The notes: generated by a model not told the origin, from the sequence alone. DNA of 64,000 nucleotides from UBA7957 sp965222695 (GCA_965222695.1 OZ244967.1:434001-498000), one strand, 5' to 3'. Positions 51,978 through 60,680 are shown, numbered from the stretch's first letter. Translations and numbers: made by a program.

Positions 51978-53096
51978 TCAGCGCGATGTTGTTACTATTG
52001 CTTTTTGTGACTCGGATAGATTGCCGGGAATTGTGACATTGACGACAATCGGTTGCTGGGCACCGTCACTAGCGGCTGAGACTGAGCCATCCGCATTCTC
52101 AAACACTATATTAATTTGAATTCCGCCTGGAAAAGGCTTGCTTTTGGCAACCATTGAAGCCGGTTTATCCTCTTTTTCCGTTTTATCCGAAACTTCTGCA
52201 AGCTCTGTGGCAGCAGCTTCCTGGAAAAAGCGACCATTGTATTCCATGGAAGCGCGTATGGTTTCATAATCTTCGTCTGTCCCCGGGAGAAAGCCGTCGG
52301 CCTTCAAGGCTTTTAGCGCATTGAGATCTTTCAGTTCGTAAAGCGACTCCTGTAAAGCAGAGAAAACTTCCGGATCCAATCCTTCACTTGCAATCCAGGG
52401 CTTCGTGACATTGGGGAATCTCGCCAGTTCTTTAATCGGCTCGCCGGCAGCCACCAGTTTCTTGAAGGTGGATTCGTTTAATGCGCCGGCGTCAAAATCT
52501 CCCGCACCCACTGCGGTACCGACCTTGTCATGTCTGCCCAAATACTTATAGCCACTGAGATCACCGGCAAATATATTGTGGCTGACTAAATACAATTGCG
52601 ACAGGAACCGGCCTATGGTGGATGATTCATCTCCGAAGGCAAAAGAGCGGCCCTTAAGCTGTTCTATGTTGGTGATATTGCTATCTTTGTGTACGGCAAT
52701 AATTCCATAAAACACCTTGGATTTTTTCTTACTTTCCATGGCAACAAGCTGCAAACTGCTATTTTCTTTTTTTGCTTGAATATACGAGGCGGGCCCAAAA
52801 CGGGAGAAATCCACTTTACCGTTGATAAGATCAGTCATACCCTGATCATAGTCTTTGGCTATCTGCATCCGGATATCCACGCTACGACCCAGCTTTTCCG
52901 ACATACTGCTTTCCAGCGAATTCAATATCGGTTTGAAGGTTCGGACCATCGCAGTGGGTTTGTTAGATGAGTAAACACCGAAATTCAGTCTGACTCCGTC
53001 CTCACTCCATGCAGAATCCTGCAAAGCAATAAGTCCAATCATACCGCAGATTATGAAAATGGTTGAGACGGTTTTGTTCGGTTTAGTGTGTTTCAT
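51978..53096 (-). CDS. PhnD-type periplasmic phosphate/phosphonate-like binding protein
   Basis: 372 residues from ATG 53096; an open-frame extension to 53135 would bury the signal peptide. The signal ends near DSAWSED. The binding fold shows LNFGVYSSNKPTAM, GKVDFSRFGPASYIQA, SFAFGDESSTIGRFLSQ (the oxyanion-holding Ser/Thr turn of PhnD-like proteins) and VGAGDFDAGALNEST. A ~65-residue polar extension after residue ~305 is unusual. No permease or ATPase gene is nearby, and a kinase gene follows after 109 bases. A role as a sensor's ligand-binding partner rather than in uptake is therefore inferred. Confidence 0.88.
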   Translation of the reverse strand: MKHTKPNKTVSTIFIICGMIGLIALQDSAWSEDGVRLNFGVYSSNKPTAMVRTFKPILNSLESSMSEKLGRSVDIRMQIAKDYDQGMTDLINGKVDFSRFGPASYIQAKKENSSLQLVAMESKKKSKVFYGIIAVHKDSNITNIEQLKGRSFAFGDESSTIGRFLSQLYLVSHNIFAGDLSGYKYLGRHDKVGTAVGAGDFDAGALNESTFKKLVAAGEPIKELARFPNVTKPWIASEGLDPEVFSALQESLYELKDLNALKALKADGFLPGTDEDYETIRASMEYNGRFFQEAAATELAEVSDKTEKEDKPASMVAKSKPFPGGIQINIVFENADGSVSAASDGAQQPIVVNVTIPGNLSESQKAIVTTSR

Positions 53097-53462
53097 GATA
53101 GCTTCACCCTCGCGTAATACTGGAATCAACGGCAATAGCGGAGTTTCCTTTAGAGCACATCATAAATCGCACTGTGATGCATCGAATTTCGGTGATGCAT
53201 AAGCAACTTCTTTCATTCCTTATTTAGCCGTCAAAACGAAGATAGACACAGAGAATTGAGCGGTTTTTTTTGTAGATTCGATCTTTATTGTGAATTCAGA
53301 ATGAGTAATCTGAACACATTCAGTAGTTTATGTGAATCAATAAACATCCACATTCGGTGGCCGCTCAAGATACTGACCCTTTAGTCGTTATCCTAAGTGT
53401 TATAACGCTATTGGAGTTGGTTCCAGGTTAGGGAGTTACGCCAACGGGAATGTAAATCCACA
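53097..53462. promoter_or_regulatory. shared divergent control region
   Basis: 366 bases between the PhnD-like gene and the divergent hybrid kinase. Two direct copies of GTGATGCAT lie at 53174-53182 and 53192-53200 (18-base period). An inverted repeat CGTTAT/ATAACG lies at 53386-53391 and 53402-53407. Both are candidate operator sites. No gene was seen. Confidence 0.45.
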
Positions 53463-56012
53463 GTGTCGAGTTCACCATGGATTTCGTCTCACAATAGAAT
53501 GCGGTTAAGCAGACCACCGACAAACTATTCATCAATATTATGGTGCCCTGTGTCAGTTGTAAAAAGCAAAACTACAAATTTAATCTACTTGATTTCAATC
53601 GTAGTTTTATATTTTATAACCTGCACTGTTACTTCAGTCATTATTACAGGGGTTGATTTATTATCCTTTGAATGGAGTATTGCAACCCTGAATAATCTTC
53701 TTGACTCCAGCCCACAGTTGATTCCTCTGTTGGGCGTTATTTCTTTGTATTTTTTATTTATGCTTGCTGTTCTCTCACGCAAGCATCGGCAGCTGATCAA
53801 ACTCGATACAAAACTCAATGAAAAACATCATTCATTTCACGATCTGTTTGAACCTGAAGGTGCAAGTGAAGACGACAGTGGCGACGATACTGCGGATACT
53901 TCACAATACTTATCCGTCGATAATGATAATACAGGCATAGATCAAAGTGAGAATAGCTCTGAAGCGACAATAAAAGATCTCAAGACTCAATTGCTGCATA
54001 CTGAGCAGCAGTTGAAGACAGCGCTGTCCGCAAAAAGTCAATTCTTTGCCAACATGAGTCACGAGTTGCGGACGCCAATGAACGGAATTTTGGGCATGAC
54101 CGAGTTATTAATCGATTCCGGATTGTCTGAACGCCAGAGCCGATTTGCGGATTCGGTACGACGCTCCGCCGAATCGCTGCTCGCCATCATCAACGACCTG
54201 CTTGATTATTCTAAAATGGAATCCGGCAAACTGTTTTTGGAAAATGCGGCCTTCAATTTACGAGAGGTGGTAGAAGACGTTTGCGATCTGCACGCAGATG
54301 TCGCTCAACGAAAGGGCCTGGAACTGATTTGTCATATCGATAGATCAATGAATGAGTCGGTCATCGGCGATTCCAATCGAATCCGTCAAATGCTGAGTAA
54401 TCTTGTCGGAAATGCGGTCAAGTTCACTAAAACAGGTGAAATTGTCATTCGTGTAAAAGAGGCAGCAAAGCAGCATTCCAGTGCAGACTATCAGATTGAT
54501 GTCATAGATACAGGTGTCGGAATCACGCCGGAAGGGCAGGCAAGAATATTCGAGTCCTTTACCCAGGCAGATAGCTCCTATTCACGGGAGTTCGGTGGGG
54601 CCGGGCTAGGGCTGTTTATCGCGCACAAACTGGTTTCAATGATGGATGGAAAAATCAATCTGCGAAGCCGCATGAATGAAGGTTCGCACTTCACCATATA
54701 CCTTAATCTGGAAACCACTACAGATGAAAAAGCCAATGCCAATCTTCAGGGCACATTGCGCGGTTCGCGAATACTGATTGTAGATGATAACGAAACCAAC
54801 CGTACTATTTTATATCATCAATTAAAATCCTGGGGTGTAATACCGGAGGCGGTCAAATCGGGAGAAAAAGCGCTGGAGGCGCTGAGAGAAGCAAAAAACA
54901 CCTCTCAACCGTACCATATTGCAATTTTGGACCTGCATATGCCGGTAATGGATGGAATAGAACTGTCGCGCGCTATTGAATCCGATTCCACGATCAGTGA
55001 CACACAAAGGGTTATGTTGACCTCTGCGGCACTTGAGATATCACCTGAAGAACTCAGGGAACTTGGAATAAGCCAATATATAAGTAAACCGGCCCGCCAG
55101 TCACAGTTATATAATGTTCTGGCCAATTTGATTCAAAATACGGATTTTCCCGAAGAGTATCGCAATGATGCAGAGGAAAGAACTGCCTATCGAAAGATGG
55201 AAGCTCATGTTCTACTGGCCGAAGACAACCTGATCAATCAGGATGTTGCGCTGAATATGCTTGAGAATTTCGGCTGCACCGTGAAGGTAGCCGGAAATGG
55301 CCGCTCCGCCGTCGAAGCCGCCAGCGACGAGAAATTCGATGTGATACTGATGGATTGTCAGATGCCTGTCATGGATGGCTTGACGGCAACTCGGCGGCTA
55401 AGGGTGTCTGACGGGCCAAACCGGGACACCCCTGTGGTTGCTTTAACCGCGAATGTCATGGAGGGGGACAAGGAGAAATGCCTCGAGAGCGGCATGAACG
55501 GCTATTTAAGTAAACCGGTAAAGCAGGACGAGCTCTACAAACAAGTTAATCAGTGGATGGAAACCGTTGCAGTGGTTGACGAACGATTGCTTGATAACTT
55601 TTCGGAAGCAATCGAAGAGCCGGATCCTGAACAGGAAACGGAAGAATTGCAGGATGGGCTGATTGTCAATGAAAATGCGCTTGAGAATATCAAAAAATTA
55701 CAGCGCCCGGGAAAGCCGGATTTAGTTGCCAAAGTGATCGATGCATATTTAGAAAAATCACCGGCGATACTAAAAGACTTGCGTGAAGGATTTAGCGATA
55801 AGGATGCAATAAAAGTAAAAGAAGCAGCCCATAGCCTTAAGTCAAGCAGTGCCTACGTTGGTGCAGATTTTATGTCTGAATCCTGTAAGAAAATTGAAAT
55901 GGCAGCTAAAAATGACAGTTTGGCTGATATCGTAGGGCTTGTAGAAAACATCTCTACTGATTTTGACCTGGTCGTGAAAAGTCTCACAGAGTACAAACAA
56001 CGAGCGGCTTAG
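53463..56012 (+). CDS. hybrid sensor histidine kinase with two receivers and HPt
   Basis: 849 residues from GTG 53463 (ATG 53499 is an alternative). Two transmembrane helices (residues ~38-61 and ~86-104) with a short ~25-residue periplasmic loop, then an acidic linker and coiled coil, HisKA with His200 (NMSHELRTPMNG), and HATPase (LVGNAVKFT, DTGVGIT, GGAGLGL). Two receivers follow (LIVDDN/LDLHMPVMDG and LLAEDN/MDCQMPVMDG), then a C-terminal HPt domain (AAHSLKSSSAYVGA). With little periplasmic domain it may sense through the membrane or a partner. The HPt could also serve the minus-strand kinase. It ends four bases before the GGDEF-EAL gene. Confidence 0.93.
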   Translation: MSSSPWISSHNRMRLSRPPTNYSSILWCPVSVVKSKTTNLIYLISIVVLYFITCTVTSVIITGVDLLSFEWSIATLNNLLDSSPQLIPLLGVISLYFLFMLAVLSRKHRQLIKLDTKLNEKHHSFHDLFEPEGASEDDSGDDTADTSQYLSVDNDNTGIDQSENSSEATIKDLKTQLLHTEQQLKTALSAKSQFFANMSHELRTPMNGILGMTELLIDSGLSERQSRFADSVRRSAESLLAIINDLLDYSKMESGKLFLENAAFNLREVVEDVCDLHADVAQRKGLELICHIDRSMNESVIGDSNRIRQMLSNLVGNAVKFTKTGEIVIRVKEAAKQHSSADYQIDVIDTGVGITPEGQARIFESFTQADSSYSREFGGAGLGLFIAHKLVSMMDGKINLRSRMNEGSHFTIYLNLETTTDEKANANLQGTLRGSRILIVDDNETNRTILYHQLKSWGVIPEAVKSGEKALEALREAKNTSQPYHIAILDLHMPVMDGIELSRAIESDSTISDTQRVMLTSAALEISPEELRELGISQYISKPARQSQLYNVLANLIQNTDFPEEYRNDAEERTAYRKMEAHVLLAEDNLINQDVALNMLENFGCTVKVAGNGRSAVEAASDEKFDVILMDCQMPVMDGLTATRRLRVSDGPNRDTPVVALTANVMEGDKEKCLESGMNGYLSKPVKQDELYKQVNQWMETVAVVDERLLDNFSEAIEEPDPEQETEELQDGLIVNENALENIKKLQRPGKPDLVAKVIDAYLEKSPAILKDLREGFSDKDAIKVKEAAHSLKSSSAYVGADFMSESCKKIEMAAKNDSLADIVGLVENISTDFDLVVKSLTEYKQRAA

Positions 56013-56016
56013 GTTT

Positions 56017-58254
56017 ATGTCTGACAGCTCGGGATCTGCTAAGAATAAGGCCACGCACGACAACGTGGTAGAGGGGGCGGCGAGTGTGATTGAACACGGC
56101 TCTAACGTCCCGAAAGAGCAACCCCTGTTATTGCTTGTGGATGATGATCTTGGCAGCTTGATAATGGCCGAGGAAGCGCTGGATGAAGCCGGGTTCAAAG
56201 TCATACAGGCTGAAAACGGAATCGAGGCACTGCAAGCGTGTGAGGGGGTCATCCCTGATTTGATTATCATGGATGTCATCATGCCAAAAATGAATGGTTT
56301 CGAAGCCTGCTCCAAAATACGGTCTCTGGAATGGGGAGAGCACATCCCAATACTGATGGTAACAGGTCTGGAAGACATTGAGTCAATCAATAAAGCATAC
56401 GAAGTCGGAGCTACTGATTTTCTCACAAAACCCATCAATTTCTTTGTTTTACCTCATCGTGTCAGATACATGCTGCGTAGCAAAGAGACGGCCGACAAAC
56501 TACGTGCCAGCCAGAACTTACTCGACGATGCTCAACGAATAGCGCAACTCGGGCATTGGGAGTGGGATCGCAACAGCCGCCAGACTCGATGGTCCAAGGG
56601 TTGTCGGTCTCTCATTCCGGTGCCCGAATATACACAAAATGAAGCGATATCGGCGTTTCAGCATCTCGTGGATGTAGAAGAAGTGGAAAACGTGACTAAC
56701 TGTTTTAACAACGCAGTTTCCGAGTCACGGGAATATCAGGTTGAATTCAGAATCATTCTGCAAGGTGGTGAAGAAAAAATTCTGCGTATGCAGGCTGAGC
56801 CCCAATGTGATGAACAGGGCGAATGTATTTCCATGCTCGGTACTTTGCAGGATATTACGGAACGCCATAACACTCAGCAGCAGATCCATAATCTCGCTTA
56901 TTATGACCATGTAACCGGCCTTCCGAATCGTGCATTATTGTATGACAGATTGAAAACTACGCTGGGCCGTTCAAGACGCCACGCCGAGATGTTTGGTGTT
57001 TTGTTTCTCGATCTTGACCGGTTTAAATTAGTCAATGATACTCTGGGCCATGACGCCGGAGACAACCTGCTTTCGCAAGTTTCCACCCGATTATCCAATT
57101 GCCTGCGGGACTCGGATGAAATTGGCAGAACCATTCCCGAAGATGAGATATCGGAAAGGCATACCATTGCCCGATTGGGAGGTGATGAATTCGTCGTATT
57201 GCTTTCTCAGATTAACAAGGCGGAGGATGCTGCCAGGGCCGCGCAACGCATTGCCAAAGAGATTGCAAAGAGCTATGAGATCAAGGGAAGCGTTGTCAAT
57301 ATCTCAACAACCATTGGCATAAGTGTATTTCCCACGGACGGAGATGATGCAGAAGTTCTTCTCAAGAATGCTGATATCGCCATGTATCATGCGAAGAAAA
57401 AAGGACGAAACAGGTATCAGTTCTATTCTGAAGACATTCACAGGAAAGCGCAGGAACGCTTTTCCCTGGAGCAGGATCTGCGAAAGGCCATAGAGCGCGA
57501 AGACTTCAGATTAGTGTATCAGCCGAAGATAAATGCAAGCAGTGGAACGGTTAGCGGAGTTGAGGCACTCATACGTTGGGATCATCCGACCGAAGGTTCG
57601 ATTATGCCACAGGAGTTTATTTCTCTGGCGGAAGAAACCGAACTGATCATCCCCTTGGGCGAATGGATTATTGAAACTGCCTGTAAACAGGCGCGTGCCT
57701 GGCACGATTCCGGGCTTGGGGATATACATGTGGCCGTCAACTGCTCATCGACACAATTGATTAAGGCTGATATGCGCTCATCCATTGTATCGATTCTCAA
57801 ACAGACCGGATTGGAACCTGAGTACCTGGAAATTGAGTTGACGGAAAGTCTGTTGCTTGAGGATGCGGAGCGAGGAATACAAATTCTGGAAAATCTTCGA
57901 AATACAGGTATCAAAACCTCTATAGACGACTTCGGTACTGGTTTCTCGTCCATGAGTTATTTACGCCGGCTGCCGGTTAATAAGCTTAAAATTGACCGTT
58001 CGTTTGTCAAGGAAATCGGTGACAAAAAAAGCGATGAGGCCATTATCAGTGCAATTCTGACCTTGGCAAAACATCTTGATCTTACGGTTGTCGCCGAAGG
58101 GGTGGAAACCCATACGCAGTTGGCGTATTTGCTCGAAAATGGTTGCGATGAAATTCAAGGCTATCTGGTCAGCAAACCTCTTGAACCTCATGAATTTGAA
58201 AAATGGATGAGGGCTCAGTCATGGCAGCATCGCTTCCTCAACAAGGCGGTTTAG
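56017..58254 (+). CDS. REC-PAS-GGDEF-EAL c-di-GMP turnover protein
   Basis: 745 residues. Receiver (residues ~36-150; LVDDD, IIMDVIMPKMNG), a PAS/PAC region (~165-290), a GGDEF domain (~295-465; ARLGGDEF intact), and an EAL domain (~485-735; EALIRW, ELTESLLLED, IDDFGTGFSS, LKIDRSF, VAEGVET, IQGYLVSKP). The EAL residues needed for metal and c-di-GMP hydrolysis all appear intact. Between LRDSD and IARLGGDEF there are ~16 extra residues, so the inhibitory-site RxxD is displaced. It is very probably the output regulator of the kinase encoded four bases upstream. Confidence 0.93.
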   Translation: MSDSSGSAKNKATHDNVVEGAASVIEHGSNVPKEQPLLLLVDDDLGSLIMAEEALDEAGFKVIQAENGIEALQACEGVIPDLIIMDVIMPKMNGFEACSKIRSLEWGEHIPILMVTGLEDIESINKAYEVGATDFLTKPINFFVLPHRVRYMLRSKETADKLRASQNLLDDAQRIAQLGHWEWDRNSRQTRWSKGCRSLIPVPEYTQNEAISAFQHLVDVEEVENVTNCFNNAVSESREYQVEFRIILQGGEEKILRMQAEPQCDEQGECISMLGTLQDITERHNTQQQIHNLAYYDHVTGLPNRALLYDRLKTTLGRSRRHAEMFGVLFLDLDRFKLVNDTLGHDAGDNLLSQVSTRLSNCLRDSDEIGRTIPEDEISERHTIARLGGDEFVVLLSQINKAEDAARAAQRIAKEIAKSYEIKGSVVNISTTIGISVFPTDGDDAEVLLKNADIAMYHAKKKGRNRYQFYSEDIHRKAQERFSLEQDLRKAIEREDFRLVYQPKINASSGTVSGVEALIRWDHPTEGSIMPQEFISLAEETELIIPLGEWIIETACKQARAWHDSGLGDIHVAVNCSSTQLIKADMRSSIVSILKQTGLEPEYLEIELTESLLLEDAERGIQILENLRNTGIKTSIDDFGTGFSSMSYLRRLPVNKLKIDRSFVKEIGDKKSDEAIISAILTLAKHLDLTVVAEGVETHTQLAYLLENGCDEIQGYLVSKPLEPHEFEKWMRAQSWQHRFLNKAV

Positions 58255-58685
58255 TCAACCAGTCACACCCTTTTGATCGGCCGGTGAGCGCTTTGTCTGC
58301 CGCACAGTTATTCTGCCTTTCCGGAAACGGCTAATCCACACATTTTCACGTCAATCGATATAAGAGCCTGTTCAAAATCTCTGCGCCTACTGCGAATTCG
58401 CTGACTTTGGCCAGATTTCCTCCTGATTTTATGCAGCACATCCGTGTGCTTTACCCCTAACGGGGCTTCAGGTTCAAAACGCTCCTGGCGTTTTAGTCGT
58501 CGCGTAGAATTACTATGCGCCTCAAATCAGAATGAAATCTGACTCAAATCAGCATATTCTCGCGACGACACAGAGATCTTGAACTAATGGAATGGTTCGC
58601 CCCTCCTCTCAAAGTCATTATAGTAATGACTGGGTATTTAAGACGGCTACTGTGTGAGCCAAACAACGAGATGAAGGAGCGAACC

Positions 58686-59735
58686 ATGAAACATGATACC
58701 GAAAAACACCCGTTAAAAGTAATCGCTATCGATTTGGCGAAGAACAGCTTTCAGGTTTTTGCCGCTGATCAGTCGGGGCGCAAAGTGATGAATCGAAAAA
58801 TGAACCGGCAGTTATTGAAACAATGGATGGTCAAACAACAGCCCTGTCTGGTGGCCATGGAGGCTTGTGGCAGCGCCCATTATTGGGGTCGTTTATTTCA
58901 GTCTTACGGGCACAAGGTAAAGCTGATAGCCCCACAGTTTGTCAAGCCCTATGTCAAGTCGAACAAAAGCGATGCGGCAGATGCTGAGGCCATTAGCGAA
59001 GCGGTGCAACGTCCCGGCATGCGTTTTGTCGCGATCAAGGAGGTGGCCCAGCAGGATATACAAGCCATACACCGATTGCGTAGTCTGGCGGTTGGGCAAC
59101 GTACTGCGCAAGTGAATCAGATTCGCGGATTGCTCCAGGAGTATGGTCTTGTCCTGGCCCGAGGACGGGCAACAGTGATTAACCGGTTGCCCGAGGTCTT
59201 GGAGGATGCCGACAACGGCTTGAGTGACTTGTTTCGCGAGCAACTCCAACGGATGTATGAAGAGCTTTTGCACAGTGACCAGCGGGTGACTGATTACGAC
59301 GACACACTGCAGAGGTTGGCTAAGCAGGATGAGCAGGCAAAGCGGCTGATGACGATCCCAGGGGTCGGCCCACTGGTGGCAACGGCACTGCTGGCGGGTA
59401 TCGGCGATATCAAGTCGTTTCGCAATGGCCGGGAACTGGGGGCCTGGTTGGGTCTGGTGCCACGACAGCACTCAACAGGGGGCAAGCCAACGTTGTTGGG
59501 TATCAGCAAGCGAGGAGACGTTTACCTGCGAACCTTGCTGATACACGGTGCTCGTTCTGTGGTTGTGCATGTCGACCAATGTCGCACGAACACCCAGCGA
59601 TGGTGCCAGGCGCTCAAACAGCGCAGTCACATGAACGTCGCTATTGTGGCGATGGCCAATAAAATAGCACGCGTCGCCTATGCGTTGTTGAAAAACGGCG
59701 AAGACTACTCCACCGCAACTCTGGCCAGGGTGTGA
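58686..59735 (+). CDS. IS110/IS1111 family DEDD recombinase
   Basis: 349 residues from ATG 58686, which follows AAGGAGCG; an upstream ATG at 58587 has no ribosome site. The N-terminal RuvC-like domain has the DEDD residues in AIDLAKNSF, MEACGSAH and SDAADAEAI. The C-terminal Tnp2/transposase_20 domain has IPGVGPLVATALLAGIGD and LGAWLGLVPRQHSTGGK, with a Ser in HGARSVV. It appears full-length and intact. These enzymes recombine DNA under guidance of an RNA encoded by the element's non-coding end. Confidence 0.94.
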   Translation: MKHDTEKHPLKVIAIDLAKNSFQVFAADQSGRKVMNRKMNRQLLKQWMVKQQPCLVAMEACGSAHYWGRLFQSYGHKVKLIAPQFVKPYVKSNKSDAADAEAISEAVQRPGMRFVAIKEVAQQDIQAIHRLRSLAVGQRTAQVNQIRGLLQEYGLVLARGRATVINRLPEVLEDADNGLSDLFREQLQRMYEELLHSDQRVTDYDDTLQRLAKQDEQAKRLMTIPGVGPLVATALLAGIGDIKSFRNGRELGAWLGLVPRQHSTGGKPTLLGISKRGDVYLRTLLIHGARSVVVHVDQCRTNTQRWCQALKQRSHMNVAIVAMANKIARVAYALLKNGEDYSTATLARV

Positions 59736-60049
59736 TAAAAGGGCGAGTCGTTCATGCGTTGCGCTGGAATAACACAAGGTACTGATATTTAGGTTAAGAG
59801 TCCGTGAAGCTAAGCCTCATCCAATTGCAAAGAGTGAAATCACAGTGATGGCATAAAGGGTTATAAACCGCGCACCTGGGAGCCTGATAGAGCCTATGGT
59901 CACCACGAGGTAGACCGCTGAACTGATGAGGCCAGGGGCGAGCGAATTCCATCAGGGTACGACAGAGCGCGACAAGCGTTCTCGATTCGATACCGGATAT
60001 ATGGCTGCAATAACTTCTTTATGAGTACTACATTTTATTCTTGCATAAC
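59736..60049 (+). ncRNA. candidate bridge/seek guide RNA region of the IS1111-type element
   Basis: 314 non-coding bases between the recombinase stop and the right inverted repeat, where IS1111-type elements encode their guide RNA. TAGAGCCT (59888-59895) is the reverse complement of the right target half AGGCTCTA, and CTGAAC (~59918-59923) nearly matches the left target half TTGAAC. This is what a two-sided target loop would need. The RNA ends are not defined. Confidence 0.45.
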
Positions 60050-60100
60050 GGGGCGAACCATATAAGGCTCTAAGGAATGAAAGAATAAGGTAAACGTATA

Positions 60101-60205
60101 AGTTAACCTATACTAATTCTAGTAAACAAATAGGTTGACTATATGCGATCTTTAGTCTACCTTTAAGTTGACTATGATTTTGTAGATGTCAACTTAAAGG
60201 TAGAC
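60101..60205 (+). promoter_or_regulatory. promoter and paired operators of the mobile mystery operon
   Basis: GTCTACCTTTAAGTTGAC (60155-60172) and GTCAACTTAAAGGTAGAC (60188-60205) form a perfect 18-bp inverted repeat with a 15-base spacer. The second arm contains the AAAGG ribosome site and ends two bases before the ATG. A second imperfect repeat AGTTAACCTA (60101-60110)/TAGGTTGACT (60131-60140) overlaps a TATACT -10 box (60109-60114). Autoregulation by the XRE protein is inferred. Confidence 0.75.
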
Positions 60206-60207
60206 CA

Positions 60208-60672
60208 ATGAGCTTTGATCGTGTTGTTTTGAAACAATATCAGGAGAAGGTGAATCGGGCTGCCAAGCAGTTTGGCAGCTCCACGCGCCCTGTGTCTGAA
60301 GGCTGGTTAAAGATAGTGCGAACCGCGCTGGGTATATCTGGCCCGCAGTTGGCAAAACGTCTTGGGGTTTCTAAAGCGCAAATCTCGAAAACAGAAAAAG
60401 GCGAATTGGCGGGTAGCGTCACTCTAAAAACCATGCAGAACACGGCGGAAGCTATGAATTGCCGTTTTGTCTACGCCGTCATTCCTGAAAAGGAAGTGGA
60501 GCTTGTTATCAAAGATCAAGCGATAAAGAAGGCGAAGGAGCGGGTAAAGGCCGCTTCTACGCAAATGGCCTTGGAAGCTCAGGCGTTGGGCGAAGAACAG
60601 CTCAGTGCTGAAATCGAGCGTATCGCAGGCGAGATTATGGACGGAATGCCTGCTGATTTATGGAGTGATTAA
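60208..60672 (+). CDS. mobile mystery protein A, XRE-type regulator
   Basis: 154 residues. A Cro/C1-type helix-turn-helix lies at residues ~34-90 (ALGISGPQLAKRLGVSKAQISKTEKGELAG), followed by a helical region typical of the mobile mystery protein A family. It is always paired with a Fic-domain protein. It probably represses its own operon at the palindromes before it and may counter the Fic protein. It is adjacent to the IS, in a region of mobile DNA. Confidence 0.9.
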   Translation: MSFDRVVLKQYQEKVNRAAKQFGSSTRPVSEGWLKIVRTALGISGPQLAKRLGVSKAQISKTEKGELAGSVTLKTMQNTAEAMNCRFVYAVIPEKEVELVIKDQAIKKAKERVKAASTQMALEAQALGEEQLSAEIERIAGEIMDGMPADLWSD

Positions 60673-60680
60673 TAAGTGAT

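Larger units (their letters stand above)
58585..60064 (+). mobile_element. IS110-family insertion sequence, IS1111 subgroup
   Basis: 1480 bases. Subterminal inverted repeats ATGGTTCGCCCC (58592-58603) and GGGGCGAACCAT (60050-60061) lie 7 bases from the left end and 3 from the right, the asymmetric placement known for the IS1111 subgroup. The ends are fixed exactly because removing the element restores the terminal repeat of the surrounding MITE. No target duplication is seen, as expected for this family. Confidence 0.88.
58364..60070. repeat. 227-bp MITE interrupted by an IS1111-type element
   Basis: The left part is 58364-58584 and the right part is 60065-60070 (AGGCTC). Rejoined, the ends are GAGCCTGTTCAAAATCTCTG and CAGAGATCTTGAACAGGCTC, inverted repeats of 20 bases with one mismatch. 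They are flanked by TAA on both sides (58361-58363 and 60071-60073), a 3-bp target duplication of the TNA kind made by some IS5-family elements. The interior has several hairpins (for example AGCACA/TGTGCT and AAAACGC/GCGTTTT) and no coding capacity. Confidence 0.8.

Noticed and set aside
53585..53818. Minus-strand open frame opposite the second hybrid kinase
   Set aside because: It is the complement of transmembrane and linker codons of the kinase; the plus-strand protein is clearly the real one.
58364..58584. Hairpin-rich stretch as the guide RNA of the IS
   Set aside because: Restoring the terminal repeats shows it belongs to a pre-existing MITE outside the IS, and IS1111-type guides lie after the recombinase gene.
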